Of a stretch of 48,430 nucleotides of DNA, positions 15,009 to 24,793 are shown in pieces. The stretch's first letter is position 1, and every line of letters starts with the position of its first letter. The notes below the pieces were generated by a model. The model saw only the letters and a list, made by a program, of their open reading frames with translations. It was not told where the DNA came from and did no database searches. The stretch covers positions 1 through 48,430 of the forward strand of contig NZ_NFLE01000032.1 in assembly GCF_002160755.1 (NCBI RefSeq), written 5' to 3'. Source of the DNA: Lachnoclostridium sp. An14 (GTDB lineage Bacteria; Bacillota; Clostridia; Lachnospirales; Lachnospiraceae). The translations under genes and the position numbers were made by a program.

Positions 15009-15983
15009 TTATCTCACCAGGATCTTGCTGATCTCGTACTGATCCTCCGGGATCTCCTTTGTCATGGACAGCGCCTCCTGGATGTCGAAATCCACATACT
15101 CGCCGCCCTTGTAGGCTACCACACGGTTGCTCTTTCCGGCCGCCAGAAGCTCTACCGCCTTGGCGCCCATGATGGACGCGTACATCCGGTCCTTACAGGT
15201 GGGGGTACCGCCCCTCTGCATATGGCCCAGAATGGTGGCTCTCGTCTCAATGCCGGTGGCCGCCTCAATTCTCTTTGCCATGGACGCGGAATGCCCGATT
15301 CCCTCGGCGTTGATGATGATGTGGTGTCTCTTGCCTCTCTTGCGGTTGTCGATAATGCGGTTGATGAGCTGCTGCTCGTCCCCGTCGTATTTCTCCGGCA
15401 GGAGGATGTCCTCCGCGCCGTTTGCGATGCCGCACCACAGTGCGATATATCCAGCGTTGCGCCCCATAACCTCGATGATGCTGCAGCGCTCATGGGAGGT
15501 AGAGGTATCTCTTACCCGGTCAATGGCCTCCATCGCCGTGTTCACAGCGGTATCAAAGCCGATGGTGTAATCCGTGCAGGCGATGTCCAGGTCGATGGTG
15601 CCCGGCACGCCGATGGTGTTGATTCCCAGGGCGGAAAGCTTTCCGGCGCCCTTAAAGGAGCCGTCGCCTCCGATGACCACGATGCCGTCGATGCCGTGCT
15701 TGCGGCAGATCTCCGCGCCCTTCTGCTGGCCCTCGGCGGTGGTAAACTCCTGGCATCTTGCCGTGTAGAGAATGGTGCCGCCGCGGTTGATGGTATCCGC
15801 CACGCTTAAGCCGTCCATGTCCACGATCTCCTCCTGGAGCAGGCCGGCATAGCCTCTCATGATTCCTTTTACTTTCAAGCCTTTATTTATTGCGGTTCTG
15901 ACTACTGCGCGGATTGCTGCATTCATGCCCGGTGCATCACCGCCGCTCGTTAATACACCAATCGTTTTTACCTCTTTTGCCAT
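15009..15983 (-). CDS. pfkA: ATP-dependent 6-phosphofructokinase
   Basis: A 324-residue protein, the standard length of bacterial PfkA, which commits fructose 6-phosphate to glycolysis. Seen are the nucleotide loop TSGGDAPGMNAA, IGGDGSFKGA (Gly after GGD, the mark of ATP-type rather than pyrophosphate-type enzymes), the catalytic loop GTIDLDI and the effector region MGRNAGYIAL. The catalytic loop is normally GTIDNDI; here the middle Asn is Leu while both Asp residues are kept. The ATG at 15983 has GGAGGG upstream and gives the family's start. It lies just downstream of dnaE, a common Firmicutes pairing. Confidence 0.97.
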   Translation of the reverse strand: MAKEVKTIGVLTSGGDAPGMNAAIRAVVRTAINKGLKVKGIMRGYAGLLQEEIVDMDGLSVADTINRGGTILYTARCQEFTTAEGQQKGAEICRKHGIDGIVVIGGDGSFKGAGKLSALGINTIGVPGTIDLDIACTDYTIGFDTAVNTAMEAIDRVRDTSTSHERCSIIEVMGRNAGYIALWCGIANGAEDILLPEKYDGDEQQLINRIIDNRKRGKRHHIIINAEGIGHSASMAKRIEAATGIETRATILGHMQRGGTPTCKDRMYASIMGAKAVELLAAGKSNRVVAYKGGEYVDFDIQEALSMTKEIPEDQYEISKILVR

Positions 15984-16033
15984 AGCCAATCCCTCCATAT
16001 TGTTCGAATTTATATACATCAATCAGTGCTATT

Positions 16034-19000
16034 CTAATTCATTTTCCCTATCTTTTCAATAGTTTTTTCTACAACCTTGACATTTTTTTCACCATATAAT
16101 TCAGACAATTTTGCCAAAAGCTGCCTGTCTGCCTGAACCCGCCACCCCGGCGGCAGAATTTTCTTCGCCTTTTCCTGCCTCAGATAGATGATCACCTGGT
16201 CGTTTCCCTCCGCCGGCTTTAAGATCTCCAAAAGCTCCCGCTCCGCCGCCAGATAGGCGTCCTTATCAGGGAACTGGATCCACAGCTCCTTGGGGATCTG
16301 GGAAAAAGGAATGATCCGCTCGCAGATCAGCTTTCCCGCAGGCTCATCCCCCAAAGAGACACGGCCCCGGATAAACAGCTTAGCGTTCTCCTCCAAAATG
16401 TCCCGGTTTACCTCGTAATCCTTCGGGAACACCAGAACCTCCACAGAGCCCACCAGGTCCTCCAGCGTCAGAAAGGCCATGTATTTGCCTGTCTTGGTGA
16501 TCTTTACGGTTTTTCCGCTCACCATGCCGCCGATGGTCACAAACTGGCCCTCGGCCACCTTTGCCTCGTCCGTCTCCTCGTCTACGATGAAGTCCGTGGT
16601 CATGGCGGTGATATTCTTCCGCCATCCTTCCTCATATTCTTCCAAGGGATGGCCGGTTACATACACGCCCAGCACCTCTTTTTCCAGGGAAAGCATCTCC
16701 TCTCTGGGAAACTCCGCCACATTGGGAAGGGTGATCTGGAAATTCTGCTTGTCCTCCTCCGCAGCGAAGTCAAACAGGCTCATCTGCCCTTCCAGGGAGG
16801 TCTTTCTCTCCTTGTTTTTCTGATCCATCATCTCCGGCACCACCAGGAGTTTCTGCCTGCGGTTTCCCGGCAGGCTGTCCATGGCTCCGGCTTTGATGAA
16901 GTTTTCCACCGTTTTCTTGTTGATCTCCTTGCCGCTCATCCGGCCGATGAAATCGTCCAGGGAGGTAAAGGATCCGTTTAGCTCCCGCTCCCGCACGATG
17001 GCGTCCACCACGTTGCGGCCGATGCTCTTGATGGCCGAAAGGCCGTAGCGGATGGCGTTTCCGGAAACGGAAAAGCCGCTCTCCCCCTCGTTGATGTCCG
17101 GCGGCAGAATGCCGATCCCCATCTGGCGGCAGGTGAGAATATACTCGGAAATCTTGTCCACCCGGTCCAGCACCGAGGTGAGCAGGGCCGCCATAAACTC
17201 CTGGGGATAGTAGTATTTCAAATATGCCGTCTGGTAGGAAACCACCGCGTAGCAGGCGGCGTGGGACTTGTTGAAGGCGTACTTCGCGAAGTCGATCATC
17301 TCGTCGTAAATGTGGTTGGCCGTCTTCTCGTCGATCCCGTTGGCCACACAGCCCTTCACGTCCTCCGCCAGGTTGCCGTAGACGAAGTTCTGACGCTCCT
17401 TTTCCATCACCGACGCCTTTTTCTTCGACATGGCGCGGCGCACCAGGTCGCTTCGGCCCATGGTGTAGCCGGCCAGCTCCCGCACGATCTGCATCACCTG
17501 TTCCTGGTAGACGATGCAGCCGTAGGTAGGCTCCAGAATCTCCTCCATCTGGGGACAGTCGTAGGTGATGGAGGCCGGGTCATTCTTCCCCTTCAGGTAC
17601 TTGGGGATAAAGTCCATGGGGCCGGGGCGGTAGAGGGAAATGCCGGCGATGATGTCCTCCAGGGTGCGGGGCTTTAACTCCTTCATGAAACTTTTCATGC
17701 CGCCGCTCTCCAACTGGAACACTCCCTCGTCCTTTCCGCTGCCGATCATGTCCATCACGTTCGGGTCGTTGTAGTCGATGTGGAGAAGGTCCAGTTTCAT
17801 GTGGTGGTTCTTCTCCGCCTGTCTGGTTGCGTTCTGGATCACCGTCAGGGTCCGCAGGCCCAGGAAATCCATTTTCAAAAGCCCCAGCTCCTCCAGCTCC
17901 GTCATGGTAAACTGGGTGGTGATGGTGCCGTCCGCCCCTCTCGATAAGGGGACGTACTCGTCCACGCTTAAGCGGCTGATCACCACGCCCGCCGCGTGCA
18001 TGGAGGTGTGTCTCGGCAGGCCCTCCAGCCGTTTTGACATATCGATCAGATATTTTACCTCGTCGTCTGTATCATAGGCGTTTCGCAGGTCGGGGCTGCT
18101 CTTTAGCGCCTTGTCCAGGGTGATGCCCAGATCCTTGGGGATCATCTTGGCGATGGCGTCGCACTTAGCGTAGGGCAGATCCAGCACACGCCCCACATCC
18201 CGCACCACGCCCCTGGCGGCGAAGGTACCGAAGGTGACGATCTGCACCACCTGGTCCTTGCCGTACTTCTGGACCACGTAGTCGATCACCTCCTGCCGTC
18301 TCTCAAAGCAGAAGTCCACGTCAATATCCGGCATGGACACCCGCTCCGGATTCAAAAACCGCTCAAAGAGCAGGTTGTAGCGGATGGGGTCGATGTCCGT
18401 GATCTCCAGGCAGTAGGAAACGATGCTTCCCGCGGCGGAGCCGCGGCCGGGGCCTACGCTGATGCCGTGGGATTTGGCAAAGTGGATGAAGTCCCACACA
18501 ATGAGGAAATAGTCCACGTACCCCATGGTGTGGATCACGTCCAGCTCGTAGTCCAGCCGTTTCTTTAACGTGCCGTCATCCTCCGGATACCGCATTTTCA
18601 GCCCCTCGTCGCAGAGGTGGTTTAAATACCCCCAGGAGTCGTAGCCCTCCGGCACCTCGTACCGGGGCAGCTTGGTGACGCCGAACTCGATCTCCACGTC
18701 GCAGCGGTCGGCGATCTTCTGGGTGTTGTCAATGGCCTCCTGGGCGTAGGGAAAGAGACGGCGCATCTCCTCCTCCGACTTGCAGTAATACTGGCCGCCC
18801 TCGTAGCGCATCCGGTTCTCGTCCGCCACTTTTTTGCCCGTCTGGATGCACAGCAGGATGTCGTGGGCGTCCACGTCGCTGTCGAAGGTGTAGTGGATGT
18901 CGTTGGTGGCCACCAGGTCGATGCCCAGCTCCCGGCTCAGGCGCAGCAGGCCCTGGTTCACCATTTTCTGGGCGGGAATGCCGTGATCCTGCAGCTCCAG

Positions 19001-19516
19001 GAAGAAATTCCCCTTTCCAAAAATCCCTTCATAGCGCAGGGCCGCCTCCCTGGCCTTGTCATAAAGCCCCCGCTCCAAATACCGGGGCACCTCCCCCGCC
19101 AGGCAGGCGCTCAGGCAGATAATTCCCTCGTGATACCGCTCCAGCACCTCGTAGTCCACCCTGGGCTTGTAGTAGAAACCGTCTACAAAGCCCTTGGACA
19201 CGATCTTCATCAGGTTGTGGTAGCCGGTGTCGTTCTCCGCCAGCAGCACCAGGTGGTAATACTTGTCCTTTCCGCCTCCCGCCTCCCGGTCAAACCGGGA
19301 GCCCGGGGCCACATAGACCTCGCTTCCCAGGATGGGCTTGATCCCGGCTGCCTTGGCCGCCTTATAAAAGGCCACGGCGCCGTACATCACTCCGTGATCC
19401 GTGATCGCCAGGCTGTTCATACCCAGCTCCTTTGCCCGCGCCACCAGCTCCTCAATTTTGCTGGAGCCGTCTAACAGGCTGTATTCTGTATGGACGTGCA
19501 GATGCGTAAATGCCAT
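16034..19516 (-). CDS. dnaE: DNA polymerase III alpha subunit DnaE
   Basis: A 1160-residue replicative polymerase of the DnaE (not PolC) class. It opens with a PHP domain (FTHLHVHTEYSLLDG). The palm carries the catalytic Asp pair in PDIDVDF (residues 397 and 399) and the third Asp in KMDFLG (Asp550). A helix-hairpin-helix and an OB-fold follow toward the C-terminus (about 980-1060). Firmicutes usually have PolC as the main enzyme with DnaE extending primers. Here the length and complete PHP domain fit DnaE1/DnaE3-type proteins. pfkA follows 50 bp downstream. Confidence 0.97.
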   Translation of the reverse strand: MAFTHLHVHTEYSLLDGSSKIEELVARAKELGMNSLAITDHGVMYGAVAFYKAAKAAGIKPILGSEVYVAPGSRFDREAGGGKDKYYHLVLLAENDTGYHNLMKIVSKGFVDGFYYKPRVDYEVLERYHEGIICLSACLAGEVPRYLERGLYDKAREAALRYEGIFGKGNFFLELQDHGIPAQKMVNQGLLRLSRELGIDLVATNDIHYTFDSDVDAHDILLCIQTGKKVADENRMRYEGGQYYCKSEEEMRRLFPYAQEAIDNTQKIADRCDVEIEFGVTKLPRYEVPEGYDSWGYLNHLCDEGLKMRYPEDDGTLKKRLDYELDVIHTMGYVDYFLIVWDFIHFAKSHGISVGPGRGSAAGSIVSYCLEITDIDPIRYNLLFERFLNPERVSMPDIDVDFCFERRQEVIDYVVQKYGKDQVVQIVTFGTFAARGVVRDVGRVLDLPYAKCDAIAKMIPKDLGITLDKALKSSPDLRNAYDTDDEVKYLIDMSKRLEGLPRHTSMHAAGVVISRLSVDEYVPLSRGADGTITTQFTMTELEELGLLKMDFLGLRTLTVIQNATRQAEKNHHMKLDLLHIDYNDPNVMDMIGSGKDEGVFQLESGGMKSFMKELKPRTLEDIIAGISLYRPGPMDFIPKYLKGKNDPASITYDCPQMEEILEPTYGCIVYQEQVMQIVRELAGYTMGRSDLVRRAMSKKKASVMEKERQNFVYGNLAEDVKGCVANGIDEKTANHIYDEMIDFAKYAFNKSHAACYAVVSYQTAYLKYYYPQEFMAALLTSVLDRVDKISEYILTCRQMGIGILPPDINEGESGFSVSGNAIRYGLSAIKSIGRNVVDAIVRERELNGSFTSLDDFIGRMSGKEINKKTVENFIKAGAMDSLPGNRRQKLLVVPEMMDQKNKERKTSLEGQMSLFDFAAEEDKQNFQITLPNVAEFPREEMLSLEKEVLGVYVTGHPLEEYEEGWRKNITAMTTDFIVDEETDEAKVAEGQFVTIGGMVSGKTVKITKTGKYMAFLTLEDLVGSVEVLVFPKDYEVNRDILEENAKLFIRGRVSLGDEPAGKLICERIIPFSQIPKELWIQFPDKDAYLAAERELLEILKPAEGNDQVIIYLRQEKAKKILPPGWRVQADRQLLAKLSELYGEKNVKVVEKTIEKIGKMN

Positions 19517-19604
19517 CGTCCCTCTCCTTCCGTCGTCAATCTGTCAATTTGCCATACCTTCATCTTACCACACTTCCCGCCGCAGCAAAAGCGGTTTCTT
19601 GCAA

Positions 19605-19640
19605 GAAAACGGACATGACCGCTAACGCGATCATGTCCGT
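19605..19640 (-). terminator. Terminator of the tct island, shared with a repeat
   Basis: ACGGACATGA (19609-19618) pairs with TCATGTCCGT (19631-19640). On the minus strand the stem is followed by TTTTC. It begins 12 bp after the second tctC. One arm and loop, 23 bases in all, recur at 29784-29806. Confidence 0.8.
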
Positions 19641-19651
19641 TTCCGCCCCGC

Positions 19652-20689
19652 CTAGTACGCCGGCATCCCCCGCACTTCCTCCAAAAGCTGCCGGTACTCC
19701 TCGTTTGTCTCGTCCAGAAAGGTTTCAAATTCCTCGTGGCCCAGATAGTCCATAGTCCAGCCGTACTGCTCGCAGTATTCCTGCCACTCCTTTGTGTGTA
19801 CCATCTTTTCCAGAGTTTCTTCCCAGTAGCTCAGGGCGTAGTCCGGCATATCCTCCGGCCCGAATAAGCCTCTCCAGTTGGAAAAGACCTGGTCGATCCC
19901 CTCCTCTCTGCAGGTGGGCACCTCCGCCATCAGCCCGTTTTCCATCCGTTCCTCCGAGGTCACCGCCAAAACCCGCAGGTCCCCGCTCTCCAACAGGCCC
20001 ATCACATCGCTGATCCCGGCGGAGAGCACGTCGATACGCCCGCCCATGAGCTGGGACGCGGCCCCGCCATTTTCATAGCCCTCGTAAGGAATCTGATCCA
20101 GGCGTTCCACCCCCGCCGCCTTGGCCATCACCAGAAACTGCACGTGATCCATGGACCAGACCGACGAGGTCCCGCCCACCTTCAGGCAGGTGGGGTCCGC
20201 CTTCAGCGCCTCCATCACGTCCCCGATGCTCTCATAGGGCGAGTCGCTGCGCACCGCGAAACAGCCGTAGTCCACCAGCAGCTTCGCCACCGGAGTGGTA
20301 TTGTCCTTGTAATTGTAAGGCGTCGTCCCGTTCAGATGGATCAGGCAGATGGGCGGGGAAAATATGGACAGCACCGTATCCGAGCCCCGCTTTTTCGCCA
20401 GGTATTCCAGCGCCGCGCTGCCTCCGTTTCCCGGCTTGTTCGTCACCGGAAGGGGCACGAACACCAGGCCGGAGCTGATCAGGCACTGGGACACCGCCCG
20501 TATGGTCAGATCAAAGCCACCGCCCCGTCCCGCCGGGGCGATCATCTCCACCGCCTCCTTTGGATATTCCATTTCCGCCTGCGTCTGCGGGCCCGCCTCC
20601 CTCTGGGCGCAGCTGAGCAGCATGACCGCCAGGAATACCGCGGCCAAAAGCACAGACAGTTTCTTTCCCGCCTTCCAAACCCATTTCAA
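19652..20689 (-). CDS. TctC-type solute-binding lipoprotein (second copy, kinase-linked)
   Basis: A 345-residue tripartite tricarboxylate transporter substrate-binding protein. A signal peptide ends in the lipobox LLSC, with Cys27 the lipid-bearing residue. The mature part has the family's APAGRGGGFD opening and GNGGSAALEYLA. The start is TTG at 20689: its last two bases and the following A form the kinase gene's stop TGA, a four-base overlap, and there is no suitable ATG in frame. Coupling to a sensor kinase, and the presence of another tctC with tctBA upstream, suggest it presents the ligand to the sensor rather than serving transport. That role is inference, modelled on extracytoplasmic TctC-type sensing. 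The ligand cannot be told from sequence. Confidence 0.88.
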   Translation of the reverse strand: MKWVWKAGKKLSVLLAAVFLAVMLLSCAQREAGPQTQAEMEYPKEAVEMIAPAGRGGGFDLTIRAVSQCLISSGLVFVPLPVTNKPGNGGSAALEYLAKKRGSDTVLSIFSPPICLIHLNGTTPYNYKDNTTPVAKLLVDYGCFAVRSDSPYESIGDVMEALKADPTCLKVGGTSSVWSMDHVQFLVMAKAAGVERLDQIPYEGYENGGAASQLMGGRIDVLSAGISDVMGLLESGDLRVLAVTSEERMENGLMAEVPTCREEGIDQVFSNWRGLFGPEDMPDYALSYWEETLEKMVHTKEWQEYCEQYGWTMDYLGHEEFETFLDETNEEYRQLLEEVRGMPAY

Positions 20690-22899
20690 TCTGTATCTCC
20701 CCCGTCCTTCTCGTTTGTGATCCGTTCCATCAGAGTCAGAAGCTCTTTAAACCGGATCGGTTTTACCAGTATTTCGTCAATGATCCCCTGTTCCTTCATC
20801 AGGATGGTATCCCGGCCCACCAGGCCGGTGATGAGAATGATCCCCATGCCAAACCGCTGCCGGCCCTTCCTCGCCAGGGTGATCCCCCGGTATCCCGGCA
20901 TGGTGTCGTCCACAATCATAAGCTGCCAGCCTCCTTCCCGCCGCCCCAGGACCTCCATGGCCCTGCGGGCATCGGTGTAGGCGTCCACCCGGTAGCCCCG
21001 AAGGGCCAGCCGTTTCCTCAGATACTTCACGATCTGCTCATCGTCATCCACCAGAAGGACAGAGCCCTTTCCCGTGTGCCGCTTTTCCTCCCGCCCACGG
21101 CCAATGCCGGGCACGGACAGCTCTGTGGCAGGAAAATACAGCCGGAACCGGCTCCCTTTTCCCACCTCACTCTCCGCCAGCACAAAGCCTCCATGGTTCA
21201 CCATGATATTTTTTACCACCGACAAGCCCAGGCCGGTGCCTGCCCCCTTCGTGGTAAAGAAGGGCTCGAAAATCTGCCGCAGCGTCTCCTTTTCCATACC
21301 GCAGCCGGTGTCGGAAATGACCACCTCCACATAGTCGGAATCCGCCACCCCCTGATACTGGGCGGGAATCTGGTCTCTGGACACCCGTTTTGTCTCCACC
21401 GTCAGCGTGCCTCCGTTCTGTTCCATGGCCTGGCAGCCGTTGGAATAGAGGTTTAGGAGCACCTGGTGGATCTGGGTGGAGCTGCCGTAGACGTTGACCC
21501 CGGCCGCGTCCAGCCGTTCCACCACCTGCACGTTGGAGGGCTTTAAAAGGGCCACCGCCTTCAGCGCGTCCTTCGCCACCGCGTCAATGCTCACCGGGGC
21601 AAAGACGGAGGTCTCCATCTCCTTCCGGCTGAAGGGTAGGATCTGCTCCACAATCTCCTTTCCTCTGGCTCCCGCTTTGTAAATCTCCTCCATGTCGCCG
21701 TAGTATTCATTGTCCTTTCCCAGGCGCTCCATGAGGAACTCGGAATAGCCCATAATGGGGGTGAGCAGGTTGTTGAACTCGTGGACAATGCCTCCGGCCA
21801 GCATCCCGATGGTGGTCAGTTTCTGATAATGGCGGATCTGCTCCTGGCTCTGGTGCAGCTCCTCCAGCGTCCTGTTCATATCCCGCAGATACCGGGTCTC
21901 AATCTTTAATTTCTGCCGCTCCCGCTGCTGCCCGTAGATGACCATGCCTCCCGTCAGCAGCAGGATGAAAATGGCCACCGCCAGCACGCCCAGATGGCGC
22001 AGGCTGTCCGTCTCAATGCGGATGGCCGTCTGGTAGGGCATTACCGCCGACACATACCAGGACACCCCATTTAAATTCATCCGGGAAAAGGAGGTCAAAA
22101 GCTGCTCCGCCGGCAGAATGTTGTTGGTGTAGTCGGTGTAGATGCCGCTGCCTTCCTCCTCGCTATACTGCTTTTCCAGGATCCACCGCAGGCTCTCGTA
22201 CCTGGCCAGGGTCTCAAACCCCTCCAGGTCCCTGGCACAGTTAAAATGGAGCAGCTCCGTCTCCGGGTGCATGATCACCGTGCCTTCCCCGTCCCGCACC
22301 ATGATATAGCCGCCCCGCTCCGGGCTTAAAAGCTCCACGCACTGGTTATAAATCTCCTTCATATCCAGAACGCTCACCACGGCGCCCAGATACCCCTGGC
22401 CGCCGTAAATGCTGTTTACCAGCGTCACCCCGTACTTTTCCCCGGGCCCGCCGATGAGCTCTCCGATTCCGCTCTCCCCGGCGTTGCCGTACTGCTCCAG
22501 GTTCAATTCCTCCCCGTCAAACTGGCCCACAAACGGGTATTGGTCATAGTGAAACACCGGCTCCCCGTCCTGATCCAGCACGTAAATGCTGGCCAGGCCC
22601 TGCTGATGGGATACCATGTAGGAGAAAATGTACTCCTTCATGACCGACGTATCTCCGTTCTCGTAATACTCCTCAAATCCCTCCAAAAATCCCGGCGTCT
22701 GCGTCAGGATGTCCACTTTCCGGATCTGTTCGGAGAAAAAGGTCTGGAGATTCCCGGAGACGGCGCGGGAGACCTGGAGCAGGTTCTCCTGGCATTCCTG
22801 AATCGCCAGGCCGGTGTAGGCGGAATAGGTCACCTCCATCAGGTAGACCACCAGAGCGATCAGAAACCCGATCAGCGGTACGATCAGTTTTTTTCCCAT
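20686..22899 (-). CDS. Membrane-bound hybrid sensor histidine kinase with C-terminal receiver
   Basis: A protein of about 737 residues. TM1 is at about 3-23. A large extracytoplasmic Cache-type sensor region runs to about 300, followed by TM2 (about 305-325) and a short coiled coil. The HisKA domain has phospho-acceptor His373 in HEFNNLLTP, and the HATPase domain has SDTGCGM and GTGLGLS. A receiver domain follows from about 615 with phospho-acceptor Asp664 in IVDDTMPG. The ATG at 22899 is preferred over an in-frame TTG six bases upstream. It overlaps the second tctC by four bases. The only complete response regulator in reach is the OmpR-type gene at 26580, so the signal may pass there, or the internal receiver may modulate the kinase; both are inference. 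Confidence 0.93.
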   Translation of the reverse strand: MGKKLIVPLIGFLIALVVYLMEVTYSAYTGLAIQECQENLLQVSRAVSGNLQTFFSEQIRKVDILTQTPGFLEGFEEYYENGDTSVMKEYIFSYMVSHQQGLASIYVLDQDGEPVFHYDQYPFVGQFDGEELNLEQYGNAGESGIGELIGGPGEKYGVTLVNSIYGGQGYLGAVVSVLDMKEIYNQCVELLSPERGGYIMVRDGEGTVIMHPETELLHFNCARDLEGFETLARYESLRWILEKQYSEEEGSGIYTDYTNNILPAEQLLTSFSRMNLNGVSWYVSAVMPYQTAIRIETDSLRHLGVLAVAIFILLLTGGMVIYGQQRERQKLKIETRYLRDMNRTLEELHQSQEQIRHYQKLTTIGMLAGGIVHEFNNLLTPIMGYSEFLMERLGKDNEYYGDMEEIYKAGARGKEIVEQILPFSRKEMETSVFAPVSIDAVAKDALKAVALLKPSNVQVVERLDAAGVNVYGSSTQIHQVLLNLYSNGCQAMEQNGGTLTVETKRVSRDQIPAQYQGVADSDYVEVVISDTGCGMEKETLRQIFEPFFTTKGAGTGLGLSVVKNIMVNHGGFVLAESEVGKGSRFRLYFPATELSVPGIGRGREEKRHTGKGSVLLVDDDEQIVKYLRKRLALRGYRVDAYTDARRAMEVLGRREGGWQLMIVDDTMPGYRGITLARKGRQRFGMGIILITGLVGRDTILMKEQGIIDEILVKPIRFKELLTLMERITNEKDGGDTD

Positions 22900-22915
22900 A
22901 TTCAAGCGTCCTCTT

Positions 22916-23182
22916 TTACCCGTTTTTCCTCTCCCGCAGCTCTTTGCCGCAGAACGGGCAGCGGCAGCCGCGAAACAGAGGATATTTCATGTCCAGTTTC
23001 TTTCCGCAGGACGGACACCGGTACATCCCCCGCTCCAGCAGGTAAGCCCCTAAAAGCATACAGAGCGCCGCCGCCCACCGGCCTGCCGCAAAAAAGAAAA
23101 TGCCGCAGAGCACCGCCACGATACAGACCGGCTTTACTGCGGTAAGGGGCATTTTGTACTTAAACCAGCGTTTTTCCATCAT
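22916..23182 (-). CDS. Small membrane protein with C-terminal zinc ribbon
   Basis: An 88-residue protein. A hydrophobic stretch with two possible spans (about 14-50, around VCIVAVLCGIFFFAAG) is followed by a cytoplasmic zinc ribbon with CPSC and CRCPFC pairs. The start at 23182 follows AAGGAG; ATG at 23179 is equally possible. I do not recognise a named family. It lies between tctA and the sensor kinase, 16 bp before the kinase, so it is probably co-expressed with it. A role in assembly or signalling would be a guess. Confidence 0.7.
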   Translation of the reverse strand: MMEKRWFKYKMPLTAVKPVCIVAVLCGIFFFAAGRWAAALCMLLGAYLLERGMYRCPSCGKKLDMKYPLFRGCRCPFCGKELRERKNG

Positions 23183-23195
23183 TTCTCCTTCTACT

Positions 23196-23250
23196 CCAAA
23201 AGAGGGGGCCGCGAGGAAGGCCGTAAGCCTCCGTTCGCAGCGTCCCCTCT
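23196..23250 (-). terminator. Hairpin after tctA (terminator or attenuator)
   Basis: GAGGGG/CCCCTC outer pairing with an inner GGAAGGC/GCCTCC-type stem, followed on the minus strand by TTTTGG. It would cut down read-through from the transporter genes into the sensor genes. Confidence 0.5.
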
Positions 23251-23275
23251 CCATATTTACCCTTTTTTGGTCGTC

Positions 23276-24781
23276 TTATTTCTCAGCCTTCTGTTTCGCG
23301 ATCATAGGCTTGATCACCGGCCACACCAGTACCACCAGGCAGACTACCAGCACAATTCCGGTCACCGGGCGTTTCGCCAGGTTCAAGAATGCCTGAGCCA
23401 GGGTATCGCCCTGAACGATGGTCACCGCGCGGCGCAGGTTGGACTCACAGATGGTTCCCAGCACCAGCCCTAAGATCATGGCGGAGCTGTTGAATTTACA
23501 TTTCACAAACAGGAATCCGGCCAGTCCGGACACTGCCATCAGCAGCACATCCACTGCCGTGTTCTTCGTGGCATAGGCGCCGATGGTGGCCATCATGATG
23601 ATGGTCGGTCCCAGGATGCTGTACGGGATCTTTAAGATCTGCACGAACACCTTGGCGATGATGATCGCCGCGAATACCATGATGATGTTGGACACGAACA
23701 TGGACGCGAAGGTAGCAGATAAAAACTGCGGCTGGTCAATGAGCAGCAGCGGGCCCATGGTTACGCCCTTAAGCACCAGGGCGGACATCATGATGGCTGC
23801 CGCGTTTCCTCCGGGAATACCTAAGGACAGCAGCGGTACCATGGCTCCTCCGGTAGCCGCGTTGTTTCCCGTCTCAGGAGCGGCAATACCGTCGAGACAG
23901 CCTGTTCCGAACTTCTCCGGGTGCTTGGACAGTTTCTGCTCCATGGAATAGCACATGAAGGAGGCGATGGTGGCGCCGGCGCCAGGCAGGATACCGATGA
24001 TGGTTCCCACTACGGAGCATCTGGCCACAATCCATTTTACGGAAAGGAACTCCTTCAGGCTGGGCAGTTTCGCGGACATATTGCCGTTTCCGCCCACCGC
24101 GGTGAGCTTGGACGGCTTTGACGTCTGCTTTAATACCTCGGTCACGGCGAAGAATCCGATCATCACCGGGATCATCTCAATGCCGGAGGTGAGCAGTCTC
24201 GTTCCAAAGGTCAGACGGGGCACACCCAGCAGCGGATCCAGGCCGATGCAGGCAAGCAGCAGGCCTAAAAGTCCGGAGATAATGGTGCGGCAGATATTAT
24301 CCGTTTCCAGGCTGGTCAGAATGGACAGACCCATGAAGGAGATGGCAAACAGCTCAGACGGGCCAAAGCTTAAGGCCGCCTGGGTGAGCTGCGGGCTCAA
24401 AAGCAGCATACAGATCGCCGCGAACATTCCGCCGATAGCGGAGCAGACTAACTGCATTCCCAGCGCTTTTCCCGCCTCGCCTCTCTGGGCCATGGGGTAG
24501 CCGTCGTAGGTCGTCGGGGCACTGGACGGAACGCCGGGGATCTTAAATAAGATCGCCGTCATACCGCCGCCGGTGATGGACGCGCAGTAGATTGCCACCA
24601 GGAACGCGATCGCGCTCACCGCGTCCATTTTATAGGTGAACGGAATTCCCAGGGTAACTGCCATCGTGGCCGACACGCCGGGGAGCGCCCCAAAGAGGGT
24701 CCCCAGGAATACAGCCAGAATAATCAGAAGAAACATCGTCGGCTGAAATACCACAGCCATTCCACTTGTCAATAATTCCAT
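23276..24781 (-). CDS. tctA: Tripartite tricarboxylate transporter, large membrane subunit TctA
   Basis: A 501-residue, very hydrophobic protein with about 10-12 membrane spans. The family's repeated motifs are seen in GTLFGALPGVSATMAV near the N-terminus and GTIIGILPGAGATIASF near the middle, and also PETGNNAATGGAMVPLLSLGIPG. TctA is the channel-forming subunit, which works with TctB and the lipoprotein TctC in sodium-coupled uptake of carboxylates. It follows tctB by 12 bp in the order C-B-A, the usual operon. Confidence 0.96.
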   Translation of the reverse strand: MELLTSGMAVVFQPTMFLLIILAVFLGTLFGALPGVSATMAVTLGIPFTYKMDAVSAIAFLVAIYCASITGGGMTAILFKIPGVPSSAPTTYDGYPMAQRGEAGKALGMQLVCSAIGGMFAAICMLLLSPQLTQAALSFGPSELFAISFMGLSILTSLETDNICRTIISGLLGLLLACIGLDPLLGVPRLTFGTRLLTSGIEMIPVMIGFFAVTEVLKQTSKPSKLTAVGGNGNMSAKLPSLKEFLSVKWIVARCSVVGTIIGILPGAGATIASFMCYSMEQKLSKHPEKFGTGCLDGIAAPETGNNAATGGAMVPLLSLGIPGGNAAAIMMSALVLKGVTMGPLLLIDQPQFLSATFASMFVSNIIMVFAAIIIAKVFVQILKIPYSILGPTIIMMATIGAYATKNTAVDVLLMAVSGLAGFLFVKCKFNSSAMILGLVLGTICESNLRRAVTIVQGDTLAQAFLNLAKRPVTGIVLVVCLVVLVWPVIKPMIAKQKAEK

Positions 24782-24793
24782 ACGGCACCTCCC

